From Actinokineospora inagensis DSM 44258 (GTDB lineage Bacteria > Actinomycetota > Actinomycetes > Mycobacteriales > Pseudonocardiaceae): a DNA stretch of 64,000 bases. The notes under the pieces are model-generated. The model made no database searches, was not told the DNA's origin, and worked only from the letters and a program-made list of their open reading frames with translations. Made by a program: the position numbers and the translations under genes. Of this stretch, positions 17,631 to 26,639 are shown in pieces. The stretch spans positions 1 to 64,000 of the forward strand of contig NZ_AXWW01000026.1 in assembly GCF_000482865.1 (NCBI RefSeq). The letters run 5' to 3'. Every line of letters begins with the position of its first letter. Positions within the stretch are counted from its first letter, which is position 1.

Positions 17631-20600
17631 ATGGCGGATTCGCAAGCGGCGGTGCTCGCCGACCTGGGAGCGCGGATCGCCCGGTTCGACCGCGACGGGC
17701 ACCAGACCGAGGTGCTCGACGACGCCGCGCACCGGGCCGCATTGGCGCTCTACGGCGAGGTCGTGGCCGACCGCGCGGGCGGTGTGCCGGTCCTGCGGGT
17801 CCTGGGCCGCTGGTTCCTGCGCCACTACAGCGCGTTGCCGCAGGGGGTAGGGCTGCCGTCACTGCGCTCGGCACGGTTGTGCGCGGGCCTGCTGCGTGAC
17901 CTCGATCCGGCGGCGCTCACTGACGACCTGCGTGCAGTCCTCTCGGGCGAGTCCGACCGGGTGACCGCCGCGCACGCCACGGTCGTGACGCTGCTCGAAC
18001 AATTCGAGGACACCGGCGATCACACGCGGGTTGCCGCGGCTGGGGTGCTGCTGCGCTCGGTGGAGGCCGAGTTGCCCGCGGACCACCCGCTGCGCCACGG
18101 CGTGGCGGATGCGGCCATCCAGCTGTCATCGGCGCAGTTGACCATGCACGCCGACCCGGCTGACGCCGCCGCCTTGCTGCGCGCGGCTCGGACCGCGCTG
18201 ACCACGCTCGTCCCAGACGCCCCCGGGTTGGTCGACAGCGTCAACACGCTGGCGTGGGCGTTGCTGGTCAACTACGAACTCTTCGGCGATGAGGCCCACC
18301 TGCGCGAGGCGTTCACCCTCACCGAGCGACACCTGCGCGACGATCGCGGCAAGCTGGTCGCGCACATCGCCGTGCAGCGGGCCGAGGCGCTGCGGATGCG
18401 CTTCGAGAGCACCAACGACATGGCCGACCTCGATCTGTCCGTCGCACTCGCCCGCGAGGCGGTCGCGACCGCACCCAGCGGGCACCCGATCGTCGGGGCG
18501 CTGCGGCGAGTGCTCGCGACCTGCCTGATCCGCCGGGTGGAACACCTCGACCGGGCCGACGACCTCACCGAGGCCATCGAACTGTGCCAGGTCATCCGGC
18601 CCGCCCTCGGACCAGGCGGGCCGGTGCGGGCAATGTGGTCGGTCAACGAGTCCGCGCTGCTCAACCGGCGGGCGCGCCGCGGCGGCGGGCAGACCGACCT
18701 CGACAGCGCGGTGGCGATCGCGCAGGAGGCCCTGGCGATGTCGGAGCGGCTCGACGGGATCCGGCCGATCGCCCTGACCAACTTGAGCAGCGCGCTGGCG
18801 CTGCGGTACTGCCAGCACGGTCGGCGCGAGGACTTGGCGGGCGCGATCGAGCACATCCGGGCCGCCATCGCCGCAACGCGCGCCGGTGACACCCGGATCA
18901 GCAGGTTGCACGCCCAGATGACCATGCTGACCGCCGTCGCCGCCGAGGGAGGCCAGCCCGGCACCGCCCTCGACGAGGCCATCCAACACGGCGAACAGGC
19001 CCTCGAGGTGCTGGAGGCCGGACACGCCCAACGCGCCTCCGCGCTCAACGCACTGGCCGAGGCACACCGCCAGCGCTATCTCGCCGAGGGCGACGAACAC
19101 GACCTGACCACCGCCGCGGCTCTCTGGCGCACCGCGACGGAACTGCCCGCGGGCAACGCGGGCAGCCGGATGACGGCCGCCCGGTCGTGGCTTGAGGCCG
19201 CCCTGCGGCTCCGCGACCTCCCCGGCGCCGCCGAGGCCGCCACCGCCGCGATCCGACTGCTGCCGATACTGGCCGAGCGCGGGCTGGACCGGGCCGGTCA
19301 GGAGCGCAGACTGGCTGACGTCGCCGGGCTCGCAGGCCAAGCCGCCGCACTCGCCATACACATGGGAAACCCGGAGCACGCGGTCGAACTGACCGAACAG
19401 GGCCGCACAGTCCTGTGGCGCCAGGCCGTGCAGACCCGCGGCGACCTGTCGGTGTTACGCGCGGTGGCCCCAGAACTCGCCGACCGCCTCGATGGCACCC
19501 GACGCTCGCTCACGGCCAGCGCGAACGACCCCACGTCGGCCGAACACCACCGCAGACTCGCCGCACGGTGGGAAGAACTTCTCGGGCAGGCCCGGCAACT
19601 ACCGGGATTCGGCGCGTTCCTGGACACGGTCCCGTTCAGCGAACTGCGCCGAGCCGCAGTGGGCGGCACGGTAGTGATCATCAACGTGAGCCCGGCCCGG
19701 TGCGACGCCCTGTTCGTCCGCGCGGACGGGGTGACGGTGGTGCCATTGCCCTGGTTGCGGCTCCCGGACGCACGTCGACGCGCGGACGCTTTGGCAGAAG
19801 CAGGCGGAAACCCGGTCGACCTGCGGCAGACCCTGGTCTCGATGTTGCGCTGGCTGTGGGACACCACGGCCGCCCCCGTACTGGCCGCACTGGACACCAT
19901 GGACGGTCCGGTCCGACACAGGGTCTGGTGGTGCCCGACCGGCCCCATGGCCCTACTCCCCCTGCACGCAGCAGGAAGATACGTCAACAGCGAACGCTGG
20001 CGCGTCCGACGGCGACCTACCGTGCCCGACCAGACCGTGTCGTCCTACACAACAGGACTGGGAGCGCTGATCCGCAGCCGACAACGGCAAGGCCGAGTCT
20101 CGCGGCTGCTGGCCGTGGGAGTACCGGAACGAGAAGGACGAGCACCGCTGCCCGCCGTGGTCGACGAACTGACCCACATCGCCGCCACCGTACCGGGAAC
20201 ACGCACCCTCCTCGGCCCGGACGCCACACCGGCCGCGGTGCTGTCACAACTACAAGGGCACTCCTGGGTGCACTTCGCCTGCCACGCCACCCAAAACCTG
20301 CAACGACCCGGTGAAAGCGCACTACACCTGCACGGCGGCGACCTGTCCGTACTCGACCTCGCCGCCCACGACCTCGGCGCCGCCGAACTGGCCTACTTGT
20401 CGGCCTGCCACACAGCAGGCGGCGCGGTCGCCCTGGCCGATGAGACAGTGCATTTGGCCGCCGCCTTGCAGTTGGCGGGATTCCGACACGTGATCGCCAC
20501 CCAATGGCCGGTGTCGGATCCGATCGCCGCCTCGGCCGCGCAGTCCTTGTACCGACAACTCACCGCGAGCGGCCTGCGGGCGGCCGACGCGGCACGGGGA

Positions 20601-20684
20601 CTGACGGCCACCTCGGCGGCGTTGCGGAAGCGGTACCCGAACGAGCCGGACAGCTGGGCGCCGTTCATCCACATTGGACCGTGA
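17631..20684 (+). CDS. TPR-repeat CHAT-domain protease
   Basis: A 1,017-residue protein. Start ATG 17631 follows CGAGG; the frame is open far upstream but only as a shadow of the opposite strand. Residues from about 130 to 640 consist of helical TPR-like repeats (for example ALTNLSSALALRY, ASALNALAEAHRQRY). A linker with EQGRTVLWRQ leads into a caspase-like CHAT domain. Its dyad is visible: His885 in HFACHA and Cys926 in YLSACHTAGG, followed by HVIATQWPVSD. CHAT proteases with TPRs act as effectors or regulators in several bacterial conflict systems. The neighbouring kinase/phosphatase/vWA triad may control it. There is no membrane segment, so it should be cytosolic. Confidence 0.85.
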   Translation: MADSQAAVLADLGARIARFDRDGHQTEVLDDAAHRAALALYGEVVADRAGGVPVLRVLGRWFLRHYSALPQGVGLPSLRSARLCAGLLRDLDPAALTDDLRAVLSGESDRVTAAHATVVTLLEQFEDTGDHTRVAAAGVLLRSVEAELPADHPLRHGVADAAIQLSSAQLTMHADPADAAALLRAARTALTTLVPDAPGLVDSVNTLAWALLVNYELFGDEAHLREAFTLTERHLRDDRGKLVAHIAVQRAEALRMRFESTNDMADLDLSVALAREAVATAPSGHPIVGALRRVLATCLIRRVEHLDRADDLTEAIELCQVIRPALGPGGPVRAMWSVNESALLNRRARRGGGQTDLDSAVAIAQEALAMSERLDGIRPIALTNLSSALALRYCQHGRREDLAGAIEHIRAAIAATRAGDTRISRLHAQMTMLTAVAAEGGQPGTALDEAIQHGEQALEVLEAGHAQRASALNALAEAHRQRYLAEGDEHDLTTAAALWRTATELPAGNAGSRMTAARSWLEAALRLRDLPGAAEAATAAIRLLPILAERGLDRAGQERRLADVAGLAGQAAALAIHMGNPEHAVELTEQGRTVLWRQAVQTRGDLSVLRAVAPELADRLDGTRRSLTASANDPTSAEHHRRLAARWEELLGQARQLPGFGAFLDTVPFSELRRAAVGGTVVIINVSPARCDALFVRADGVTVVPLPWLRLPDARRRADALAEAGGNPVDLRQTLVSMLRWLWDTTAAPVLAALDTMDGPVRHRVWWCPTGPMALLPLHAAGRYVNSERWRVRRRPTVPDQTVSSYTTGLGALIRSRQRQGRVSRLLAVGVPEREGRAPLPAVVDELTHIAATVPGTRTLLGPDATPAAVLSQLQGHSWVHFACHATQNLQRPGESALHLHGGDLSVLDLAAHDLGAAELAYLSACHTAGGAVALADETVHLAAALQLAGFRHVIATQWPVSDPIAASAAQSLYRQLTASGLRAADAARGLTATSAALRKRYPNEPDSWAPFIHIGP

Positions 20685-20829
20685 TCCTCCACCGCCCGGC
20701 TTGCTCGCAACAATGTCGGCTTGGGCACGTGTCGTTCAATCATGGTGGTTGTGTCGCTCATCGGGCGTGGATGGCGCGTCAGCGTGCCACCGCGATGCGG
20801 GACCGGCCGAAACCGCGGGAGCCGGAACG

Positions 20830-20950
20830 TCCGGGTCGTGTCAATGGCCGCTGCGTACCGGTACCGCAGGCGTCGTAGGTGAAAGTGGCGGTGACAGCGC
20901 CAGCCGCGTCCACCGTGGCCAGGACACGGCGACACTGGTCCGCGTGCCGT
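20830..20950 (-). pseudogene. Very short RHS-repeat remnant
   Basis: One minus frame gives VLATVDAAGAVTATFTYDACGT, close to the last RHS repeat before the core terminus, and then loses meaning. It is the third RHS piece in the window. The rest of 20685-21026 shows nothing else I can support. Confidence 0.35.
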
Positions 20951-21026
20951 CGCAGACGACGCTACGGGGAGCAGAAATGCACTGCGAACGGCACTGAACT
21001 GCCCTCAAAGACTCGGAACAAACGTG

Positions 21027-21063
21027 CGTTGACCTGCCGAAAATGCGTTTCGGCAGGTCAACG
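21027..21063. terminator. Strong hairpin between the CHAT gene and the transposase remnant
   Basis: A perfect 16-bp inverted repeat (21027-21042 with 21048-21063, 5-nt loop), flanked by A and T runs inside the stem ends. It could terminate transcription from either side. Confidence 0.65.
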
Positions 21064-21086
21064 CGATATCGCGTACATAGTTCACA

Positions 21087-21121
21087 CCGAAGGGGTCACT
21101 GGTTCGATCCGGTATCGCCCA
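21087..21121 (+). other. Possible tRNA 3'-end fragment (attachment-site candidate)
   Basis: The sequence CACTGGTTCGATCCGGT followed by ATCGCCCA looks like the T-arm and 3' acceptor strand of a tRNA, with a 6-nt instead of 7-nt T-loop. No 5' half is found upstream. Such 3' fragments are often left at attachment sites of integrative elements. Confidence 0.25.
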
Positions 21122-21239
21122 CTGGTTATATCCGCAGGTCAGCGCCCTGCTGGTGGATCACGTTGGTGGGGCGTTGATCGTTTCGGCAGCACGCGGGAGC
21201 AGCGTGGTCTGAACCCGATAGACCGAGTCCAACGTGGTG

Positions 21240-21400
21240 GTGGGTCGTTGTGGTGGTCATGAGTTCTCGAGGAAGTGTTTCCAGCAGAGCATGGCGCGGT
21301 GAGGTCGATGAAGGCGGGGTGGTTGCGGAGGTGGCGTTTGTAGCGGGACGGGAGTTGCTTGTACCGGTTAGCCTGCCGTGGTGCGTTCGATGGCCTGGCG
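21240..21400 (-). pseudogene. C-terminal remnant of a transposase
   Basis: Three minus frames in succession give IERTTAG, then NRYKQLPSRYKRHLRNHP, then MLCWKHFLEN and a stop at about 21260. This is consistent with the end of an IS5-like transposase that has at least two frameshifts. Nothing of the catalytic part remains. Confidence 0.4.
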
Positions 21401-21536
21401 CGATCCGGCACCGGATCACCCTCGCCCGCTTGTGCCCGACCGCTACAGCAGTCCCGACCGCGCCTCACGTGGGCTCGGGGCTGCGCCCGGGGGCCAGCGT
21501 GAGGAGCCGACGATCGTGCGGGGTCGCGAGTGAGCG

Positions 21537-21858
21537 CTACCGGGTCCAGTCGAACGCGTTTCCCGCGTGCATGACCGCGAAGACGAAGATGGCCGCCGCG
21601 GCCACGGCGACGAGCGGGACCGACCATGGAGCGGACTTGCGATTCGGCAGCAGGCCGACGGGGAGCGCCAAGGCCAAGGCGATCATGAGCAGGGCGGTTA
21701 GCGCACGCAGCGCGTAGTCGTAGGTGAGTTCGATGTTGGCGATGTTCGTGCCCCAGCCGAAACCGAGCAGGATGCCACCCGCGCCTGCGGCGATAAGGGC
21801 TACCTCCAGCGGGATGCCGAATGGCGACAGCAACGGGGCTGAGGACCTGCGTGATCAT
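21537..21858 (-). CDS. Small membrane protein, probably frameshifted near its start
   Basis: The main frame (from TTG 21833) encodes 98 residues with three hydrophobic helices: LEVALIAAGAGGILLGFGWG, ALRALTALLMIALALALP and VPLVAVAAAAIFVFAV. The likely true N-terminus (MITQVLSP, ATG 21858, or TTG 21882) lies in the adjacent frame. Joining the two at about 21840 gives a smooth VLSPLLSPFGIP sequence. A single-base indel there, real or technical, explains this. The gene faces away from the WXG-like toxin cassette and may or may not belong to it. The family is not recognised. Confidence 0.45.
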
Positions 21859-22038
21859 GGCGGCCAAGGCGCTGAAGGCCAAGCCCTCGACCGGCCTGCC
21901 GTGACCGGTGAGGTCGCCGCGATCGAGGGCGGCGGCGCCTCGGCCTGGTCGCTGTCTCCGCGCTCAAAGGCTGGGGGAACTGAGCGGGCCCGGGGCACGT
22001 CCAAGTCGTGATTGGGCTGAGCCGGGAGGTGCGCATCG

Positions 22039-22365
22039 GTGGCAGAGGGATTCACGGTCGATCTCGGCGCATTGGAGAAGGCGGCCGAGGGGGTCAACAA
22101 CACCCTGGACGAGCTGGCGGCCAAGAAGGTCAAGGACATCGACGCGGACAAGGGCGCCTTCGGGCACGACGACCTCGCGGACACCGTCGCCGACTTCTGC
22201 GAACGCTGGGAGATCGGTGTCGAGCACCTGGCCAAGGACGGGCAGGAGGTCTCGGCCAGGCTCACGCAGAGCGTCGCCGGGTACCTGAAGGTCGACAATT
22301 CGCTGAAAGGGCACTTCGACGGCGTCCTGCAGCGGTCCAGCGGCGATGATCCCGGGGTGCACTGA
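22039..22365 (+). CDS. Small WXG100/ESX-like protein (type VII secretion partner)
   Basis: A 108-residue, acidic, all-helical protein from GTG 22039 with no signal peptide. Two amphipathic helices (LGALEKAAEGVNNTLDELA and FCERWEIGVEHLAKDGQEV) flank a turn, as in EspC/WXG100-like substrates. TRP or Arg at the WXG position is replaced by RWE in a longer loop. The TGA overlaps the ATG of the large toxin gene (ATGA type), so the two are made together. Proteins of this type form a helical hairpin that pairs with the N-terminus of a type VII effector. Confidence 0.65.
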   Translation: MAEGFTVDLGALEKAAEGVNNTLDELAAKKVKDIDADKGAFGHDDLADTVADFCERWEIGVEHLAKDGQEVSARLTQSVAGYLKVDNSLKGHFDGVLQRSSGDDPGVH

Positions 22366-23627
22366 TGGCCAAGGAACTCGGGGAGACGTCTGATCCCAAG
22401 GAGCTGGTTCCGGGTGACGCCGACTCGGTGACCAGCACGCTCAACGCGATGCGGGCATACGGCGACGCGTTGCACGAGGCTGGCGAGGGTCTTCAGAAGA
22501 TCGACACCACCGAGGGGTGGACGGGCGCGGCGGGCGATGCTTTCCGCAAGGTGTTCGACGGCCAGCCCGGCAAGTGGTTGGAGGCGGGCGACTGCTTCCA
22601 CAACGCAGCCACCGCGCTGGAGACGTACACCTCGACGCTGACTTGGGCACAGGGACAGGCGGTCGAGGCGATCCGGCAATGGAACGACGGCGAGGCCGCG
22701 ACCAACCAGGCCAAGGCCGAACACCAACAGGACGAGCAGGAGGCCGGCCACAGCCTCCCCTTCGACGACTCCGTCGGCGAGGGCAAGCGGGCCGCCGCGC
22801 GTGGCATCCTCTCCAAGGCACGTGGCCAGCTCACGAGCGCGGGCGACACCGCCAACAAGACGGTCGGCGCCGCGCGGGACAAGGCCCCGGAGAAGCCCGG
22901 GTTCTGGTCGAAGCTGTGGGACGGCATCACGGACATCGCCTCGGACGTGGGCGCCACCCTGGAGAACGTTACGGGCGCGGTGGTCAACACCGTGGCGTCG
23001 GTCGGCAACGCAATCATCCACCATCCCGGGGACGTCACCGCGGCAGCCCTGGGCGCGTTGACGATCGCGGCCGGAGCGGGCGGGGAGGGCCTCGGCGGCC
23101 TGCTGGACGCGACCGTTGTGCTGGCACCCGCGGGCGTGGCGGTCAACGTGGGCTCTGCCGCGCTCATCGGGCTGGGCGCCACCACCGTCGCGGCCGCCGG
23201 CGGGGACATCCTGATGCACGCCGCGAGTGATGACAGCGTGTCACCGATGCGGACTGACCACACCGGATCGTCCGGTGGTGACGGGCTTGAGCCGCGGGAG
23301 GTCAACCGGCCGGACAGTGTCCCCGAGGTGAAGGTCGACGACAAGCAGTTCGGCACCAAGGTCGGCAAGCACGCCCAGGACTACGGTCTGAACCCGGGCG
23401 ACGCCGAGTCCCGGGCGTGGGTCCGGCAGCACGTCGACGACATCTCCCGCACGCCCAACGAGGTCCGCCAAGGCCCCTGGAACCCGCAGGGTGGCGGGGG
23501 CAGCGACTACTATTTCCTCCGGAAGGGCGAAGACGTGGTGGTCACGAAGAGTGATGGAACGTTCGTCACCGTCCTCAAGGGCGGCCAGTCCAACGGCTGG
23601 TTCAACGGCGCCACTCCGGTGAAGTGA
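22365..23627 (+). CDS. WXG-like polymorphic toxin (type VII effector)
   Basis: A 420-residue protein. Residues 1-130 are a WXG100-like helical domain (WTGAAGDAFRKVF matches the W-x-G region, then QWNDGEAATNQAKAEHQQ). Residues 210-290 form a hydrophobic, Gly/Ala-rich stretch that could insert into membranes. After a Pro/Asp linker, the last 95 residues are a compact domain (KVGKHAQDYGLNP, WVRQHVDDI, RQGPWNPQGGGGSDYYF, VVVTKSDGTFVTV, SNGWFNGATP). The layout is typical of small RNase-like toxin tips of the BECR type; that assignment is inferred. The downstream gene starts 7 bp later and is the likely immunity gene. Confidence 0.7.
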   Translation: MAKELGETSDPKELVPGDADSVTSTLNAMRAYGDALHEAGEGLQKIDTTEGWTGAAGDAFRKVFDGQPGKWLEAGDCFHNAATALETYTSTLTWAQGQAVEAIRQWNDGEAATNQAKAEHQQDEQEAGHSLPFDDSVGEGKRAAARGILSKARGQLTSAGDTANKTVGAARDKAPEKPGFWSKLWDGITDIASDVGATLENVTGAVVNTVASVGNAIIHHPGDVTAAALGALTIAAGAGGEGLGGLLDATVVLAPAGVAVNVGSAALIGLGATTVAAAGGDILMHAASDDSVSPMRTDHTGSSGGDGLEPREVNRPDSVPEVKVDDKQFGTKVGKHAQDYGLNPGDAESRAWVRQHVDDISRTPNEVRQGPWNPQGGGGSDYYFLRKGEDVVVTKSDGTFVTVLKGGQSNGWFNGATPVK

Positions 23628-23634
23628 GGACACG

Positions 23635-24066
23635 ATGACCATCGATTTCCGCGCGTACCTCGGCGACACTCTGGCTGGCGTGCGCCGGATCCATCACGCC
23701 GTCGGCGAGACCGTGGAGCGGTCGGTCGGCGCCGTGGAGTTCCGGTTCGAGTCCAGCCGAGTGCTGTTCATGGACTCCGGCCCGGACGGCGAGTCGATCC
23801 GGATGTCGGCCGAGGCATGGGTGGACCCGTTCGAGGGGAACATGACCCCGGAGAACGTCGAGTTCGTCAGGCGGTCTGGCAAGCTCACCGCGTTCGACGT
23901 GTCCGACGAAGAGCCGTTCGCGTCGCTGATCGGCACGAAGGTGATCGATCTCGCCCCGATGATGGCCCTGTCCGACAAGGTCATCGGCTGCGTCGTCAAC
24001 ATCCACGGGGTCTTCGTCGCCGTCTACGCCAACTTCGACGAGTGCTACGTCGTCCGGCTCCCGTAG
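23635..24066 (+). CDS. Candidate immunity protein for the WXG-like toxin
   Basis: A 143-residue cytosolic protein starting 7 bp after the toxin gene, with GAGGACACG before the ATG. It is acidic, mixed alpha/beta, and has no signal peptide or membrane segment. Position, size and charge match cognate immunity proteins of polymorphic toxins. The sequence (FRFESSRVLFMDSGPDGE, VIDLAPMMALSDKV) is not one I can place in a named family. The three genes 22039-24066 form one transcription unit. Confidence 0.6.
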   Translation: MTIDFRAYLGDTLAGVRRIHHAVGETVERSVGAVEFRFESSRVLFMDSGPDGESIRMSAEAWVDPFEGNMTPENVEFVRRSGKLTAFDVSDEEPFASLIGTKVIDLAPMMALSDKVIGCVVNIHGVFVAVYANFDECYVVRLP

Positions 24067-24589
24067 TCCACCAGGCAGGACCGCCGGACGGCCGTGTTCA
24101 ACCGCTGTTGACGGTCCTCGGCCTCGACGGTGACGCCATTACTCGTACAACCGAAGCCGCGCAGACCGCGTCTTCGACGACAAACGACTCCGCCATCCCC
24201 GACCGAGGAACCATCCACCGAGAACAGCACCAGAAGCGATCGAGGACCGATCCGCGTCGTGCACGGCTTGGTGATTGACGCACTCTGCCACCACCGACCC
24301 CACAGCTCAACCGGCGGCAAGCCGCCGGTCACCCGGCTGACCAACCTCCCTGGACATCCCAATTGGACCTGTGTAGTGGCCAGCGTCGAGTGGGACGATG
24401 TGGATCATTGTTGCCTCGGTGTCGCCTGCCGTGAGCAGTCGTCGCACTGCTCGGGCATGACGTCGTGGCCGCCGACGAGGTGCCTGCGTCCGGACTCGCT
24501 CATGCCGCCAAGCACGCTCATGTGCATCTTGGGAGGGGTTGCGCGGGTCGTACTTACCGCCCAATTCCGACCGACAGGTCCACCCTCAT
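24067..24589. other. No supported gene
   Basis: Open frames exist on both strands, the longest about 85 codons on the minus strand (24307-24564), but none has a plausible start site or recognisable motif. The stretch follows the toxin/immunity operon and precedes two gene fragments, so it is probably decayed sequence. Confidence 0.35.
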
Positions 24590-24985
24590 ACGCCGCGAAA
24601 CGCGGTGCGATCAGCGACGGTGGACACTTTCGTCGGGTGATTGCGGCGAGGAACACGCCCGGGAGCGGGAGTGCGACATCGAAGACCTCGGCCCACACTG
24701 TCAGCCTGTCGCGATGGGCGAGGTCGGCGGGGCTGGGGGCGAGGATCAGGACCACCGTGGCGGCCCGGAAGAGCCAGCCGCGGGCTTCGAGACGGCGCTT
24801 GAACGCGCGGTTGGCCAAGGTGGCGGCGACGATGACGAACAGGGTGCCGAGGGCCATCGTAGCGATGGCGACCGTCTCCTCACCGCTGCCGGTGGCGAAC
24901 GGGGAGGAGACGGTGCCCCAGACCTTGGCGCGGACGAAGTAGCTGAAGAGGCATCCGACGTCCTCTTCACCGGCGGCGACCCTCT
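24590..24985 (-). pseudogene. Fragment of a small multi-helix membrane protein
   Basis: Minus-strand codons give three hydrophobic stretches: MALGTLFVIVAATLANRAF, LFRAATVVLILAP and FDVALPLPGVFLAAITRR. The pattern recalls the C-terminal half of actinobacterial DUF6069-type four-helix proteins, by eye only. The N-terminal part is missing: the fragment starts exactly where the headless radical-SAM fragment begins on the other strand. After TRRKCPP the frame drifts into unrecognised sequence. Confidence 0.35.
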
Positions 24986-25730
24986 TATCATGTCGGCAGC
25001 CAGGCAGGAGTCCTGGGTTGATCCCCTGCTGAAGCACGACTTCGACCACATCAGGAACCTACGGTTCGGCACCAAGGCGCTCTCATATTGGCCGTACCGC
25101 TTTTTCGCCGACGGCGACGCGGATGATCTATTGCGACTCTTCGAACGCTGCGTCGATGCCGGGCGACATGTCGCGCTCATGGCTCACTTCTCCCATCCGA
25201 GAGAATTGGAAACCGACGCGGTACGCACCGCGATCAGCCGCATCCGATCCACCGGGGCAGTGATCCGCGCCCAAGCCCCTGTCGTGCGACATGTCAATGA
25301 CGACGCGGAGACGTGGGCTTCGATGTGGCGGGAATTGGTACGTCTCGGCGCGATGCCGTACTACATGTTCGTCGAGCGGGACACCGGAGCCCGCAGCTAC
25401 TTCGAGCTTCCCCTGCTGCGCGCGTTCGAAATCTACCGCGACGCGTTCAGCAGGGTGTCCGGGTTGGAGCGGACCGCGCGGGGGCCGGTGATGTCGACCG
25501 CGCCGGGTAAGGTACTGATCGACGGTACGGTCCAACTCGGCTCCGGTCCGGCATTCGCGTTGCGCCTACTGCAGGCGAGGAAGCGTTCGTGGCTGGCACG
25601 CCCGTTCTTCGCCCACTTGGACGAGCACGCCGTGTGGTTCGACGATCTGCGCCCGGTCGACGGAGACCGTTGGTTCTGGGAGGAGTCGCACGGAGACGAT
25701 GACCTCACGTTCGACTCCATGCCTGCCTGA
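24945..25730 (+). pseudogene. 5'-truncated KamA-like radical SAM protein
   Basis: About 255 codons correspond to the C-terminal two-thirds of a lysine 2,3-aminomutase-like radical SAM protein: SDVLFTGGDPLIMS, HIRNLRFGTKALSYWPYRF, VALMAHFSHPRELET, GAVIRAQAPVVRHVND, MPYYMFVERDTGA. The [4Fe-4S] CxxxCxxC block and everything before it are absent; upstream bases belong to an unrelated minus-strand fragment. The frame stays open upstream only as its shadow. Codon use is intact over the preserved part, so the truncation looks recent. A translated product could not do radical chemistry. Confidence 0.6.
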
Positions 25731-25991
25731 ACCTGGCGGGCGCTCCAACGGAAACAGTGCCCGCTCCGCCCGAGGCGGGGACATCGGAGGTTCGGCGGTC
25801 GCAGCCGAGTGCCGCACGCTCACGCGGTCCGAGGCGGGCACATCCGCCGTTTTGTCGTCCTCCGGGTTACCGCGCTCGCGAGCGCGGCTCGGGAGGCCAA
25901 CCCCACCTTCGCGTATCGCCGTGGTGGAGCGTGTATTAGCCATCGGGGACTGTGGTGGTCGAAATGCTGTCACGGGCTGTGAGCTGCGGGT
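25731..25991. other. Intergenic stretch with a short GC palindrome
   Basis: No gene is seen. An 18-nt self-complementary sequence (CCGCGCTCGCGAGCGCGG, 25870-25887) could form a small hairpin. Confidence 0.35.
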
Positions 25992-26215
25992 TCAGGCGGC
26001 TGGCTGGTAGTGGTTGAGCAGTCCCGCGAGTCGTTGTGTACGTGTGATCCGGTCGGTCGGGGTAGGACGGGGACTCAATTCCGGATCATCGTCGGGTGCT
26101 TGTAGTTCTATGCGGTGGCCTTGGTGGCTGCGGTTGGCGTTGTAGTGCTCGACGTAGGCGCCCAGTACGTGCTGAAATTGACTTTGGCCGGTGATGAGTA
26201 GCCGGTCGGTGCATT
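25992..26215 (-). pseudogene. C-terminal end of an integrase-type transposase
   Basis: Minus-strand codons read ECTDRLLITGQSQFQ, VLGAYVEHYNANRSHQG and end RLAGLLNHYQPAA. This is the usual C-terminal tail of actinobacterial integrase-core transposases (TDR-x-LI...EYxxHYNxHRPHQ). The part upstream of ECTDR is replaced by an RHS fragment in another frame. The missing N-terminal blocks of the same family occur at 10310-10625 on the plus strand. Confidence 0.6.
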
Positions 26216-26610
26216 CGCGTCGCCGTTTACGGTGCGGGTGGAACTGTTGCCCGCGTTGTCGTAGCCGAAGGTCGACGAGGTGGTGCAGGCAGGCCCCGAC
26301 ACCGTCGTCGAGGTCAGCGCGTGCGGGCGGACCGCACCGGCGCCCGAGGTCGGGTAGGTGTACCCCGTCGTGGTGTCGGCCTGGCCGATGCCGTGCTGGA
26401 CCTGGCCGGTGCGCAGCCCGATGTCGTTGAACGTCCACGACGTCCAGTACGGCGAAGCGCCGCCGACCGTGGTTGAGCCCGGCGTCGTGCTGGGCTGGCC
26501 CGCGCAGTTGTCGGTCGCCGTCCACGCCCGGCCAAGCCGCAGGTCGATTCCGTCGCGAAAGGAAACCCAAGCCAAATTGGCGGCGCTGAAGTCATTACGT
26601 TCGAAACGGT
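26206..26610 (-). pseudogene. RHS-repeat protein fragment
   Basis: About 130 minus-strand codons are typical RHS sequence: RLGRAWTATDNCAG, SPYWTSWTFNDIGLR, VQHGIGQADTTTGYTYP, HALTSTTV and FGYDNAGNSSTRTVNGD. It begins near 26600 after unrelated sequence and stops at the transposase tail near 26206. The repeats belong to a different part of an RHS protein than those at 7.5-8.0 kb. No secretion signal or toxin tip is attached. Confidence 0.65.
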
Positions 26611-26639
26611 TGCGGCCGTTCAGCTCCGACATCAGTGAA

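Noticed and set aside
24465-24944. In-frame upstream extension that would give the KamA-like protein a full length
   Set aside because: The codons show no radical-SAM motif and are the complement of a hydrophobic minus-strand fragment.
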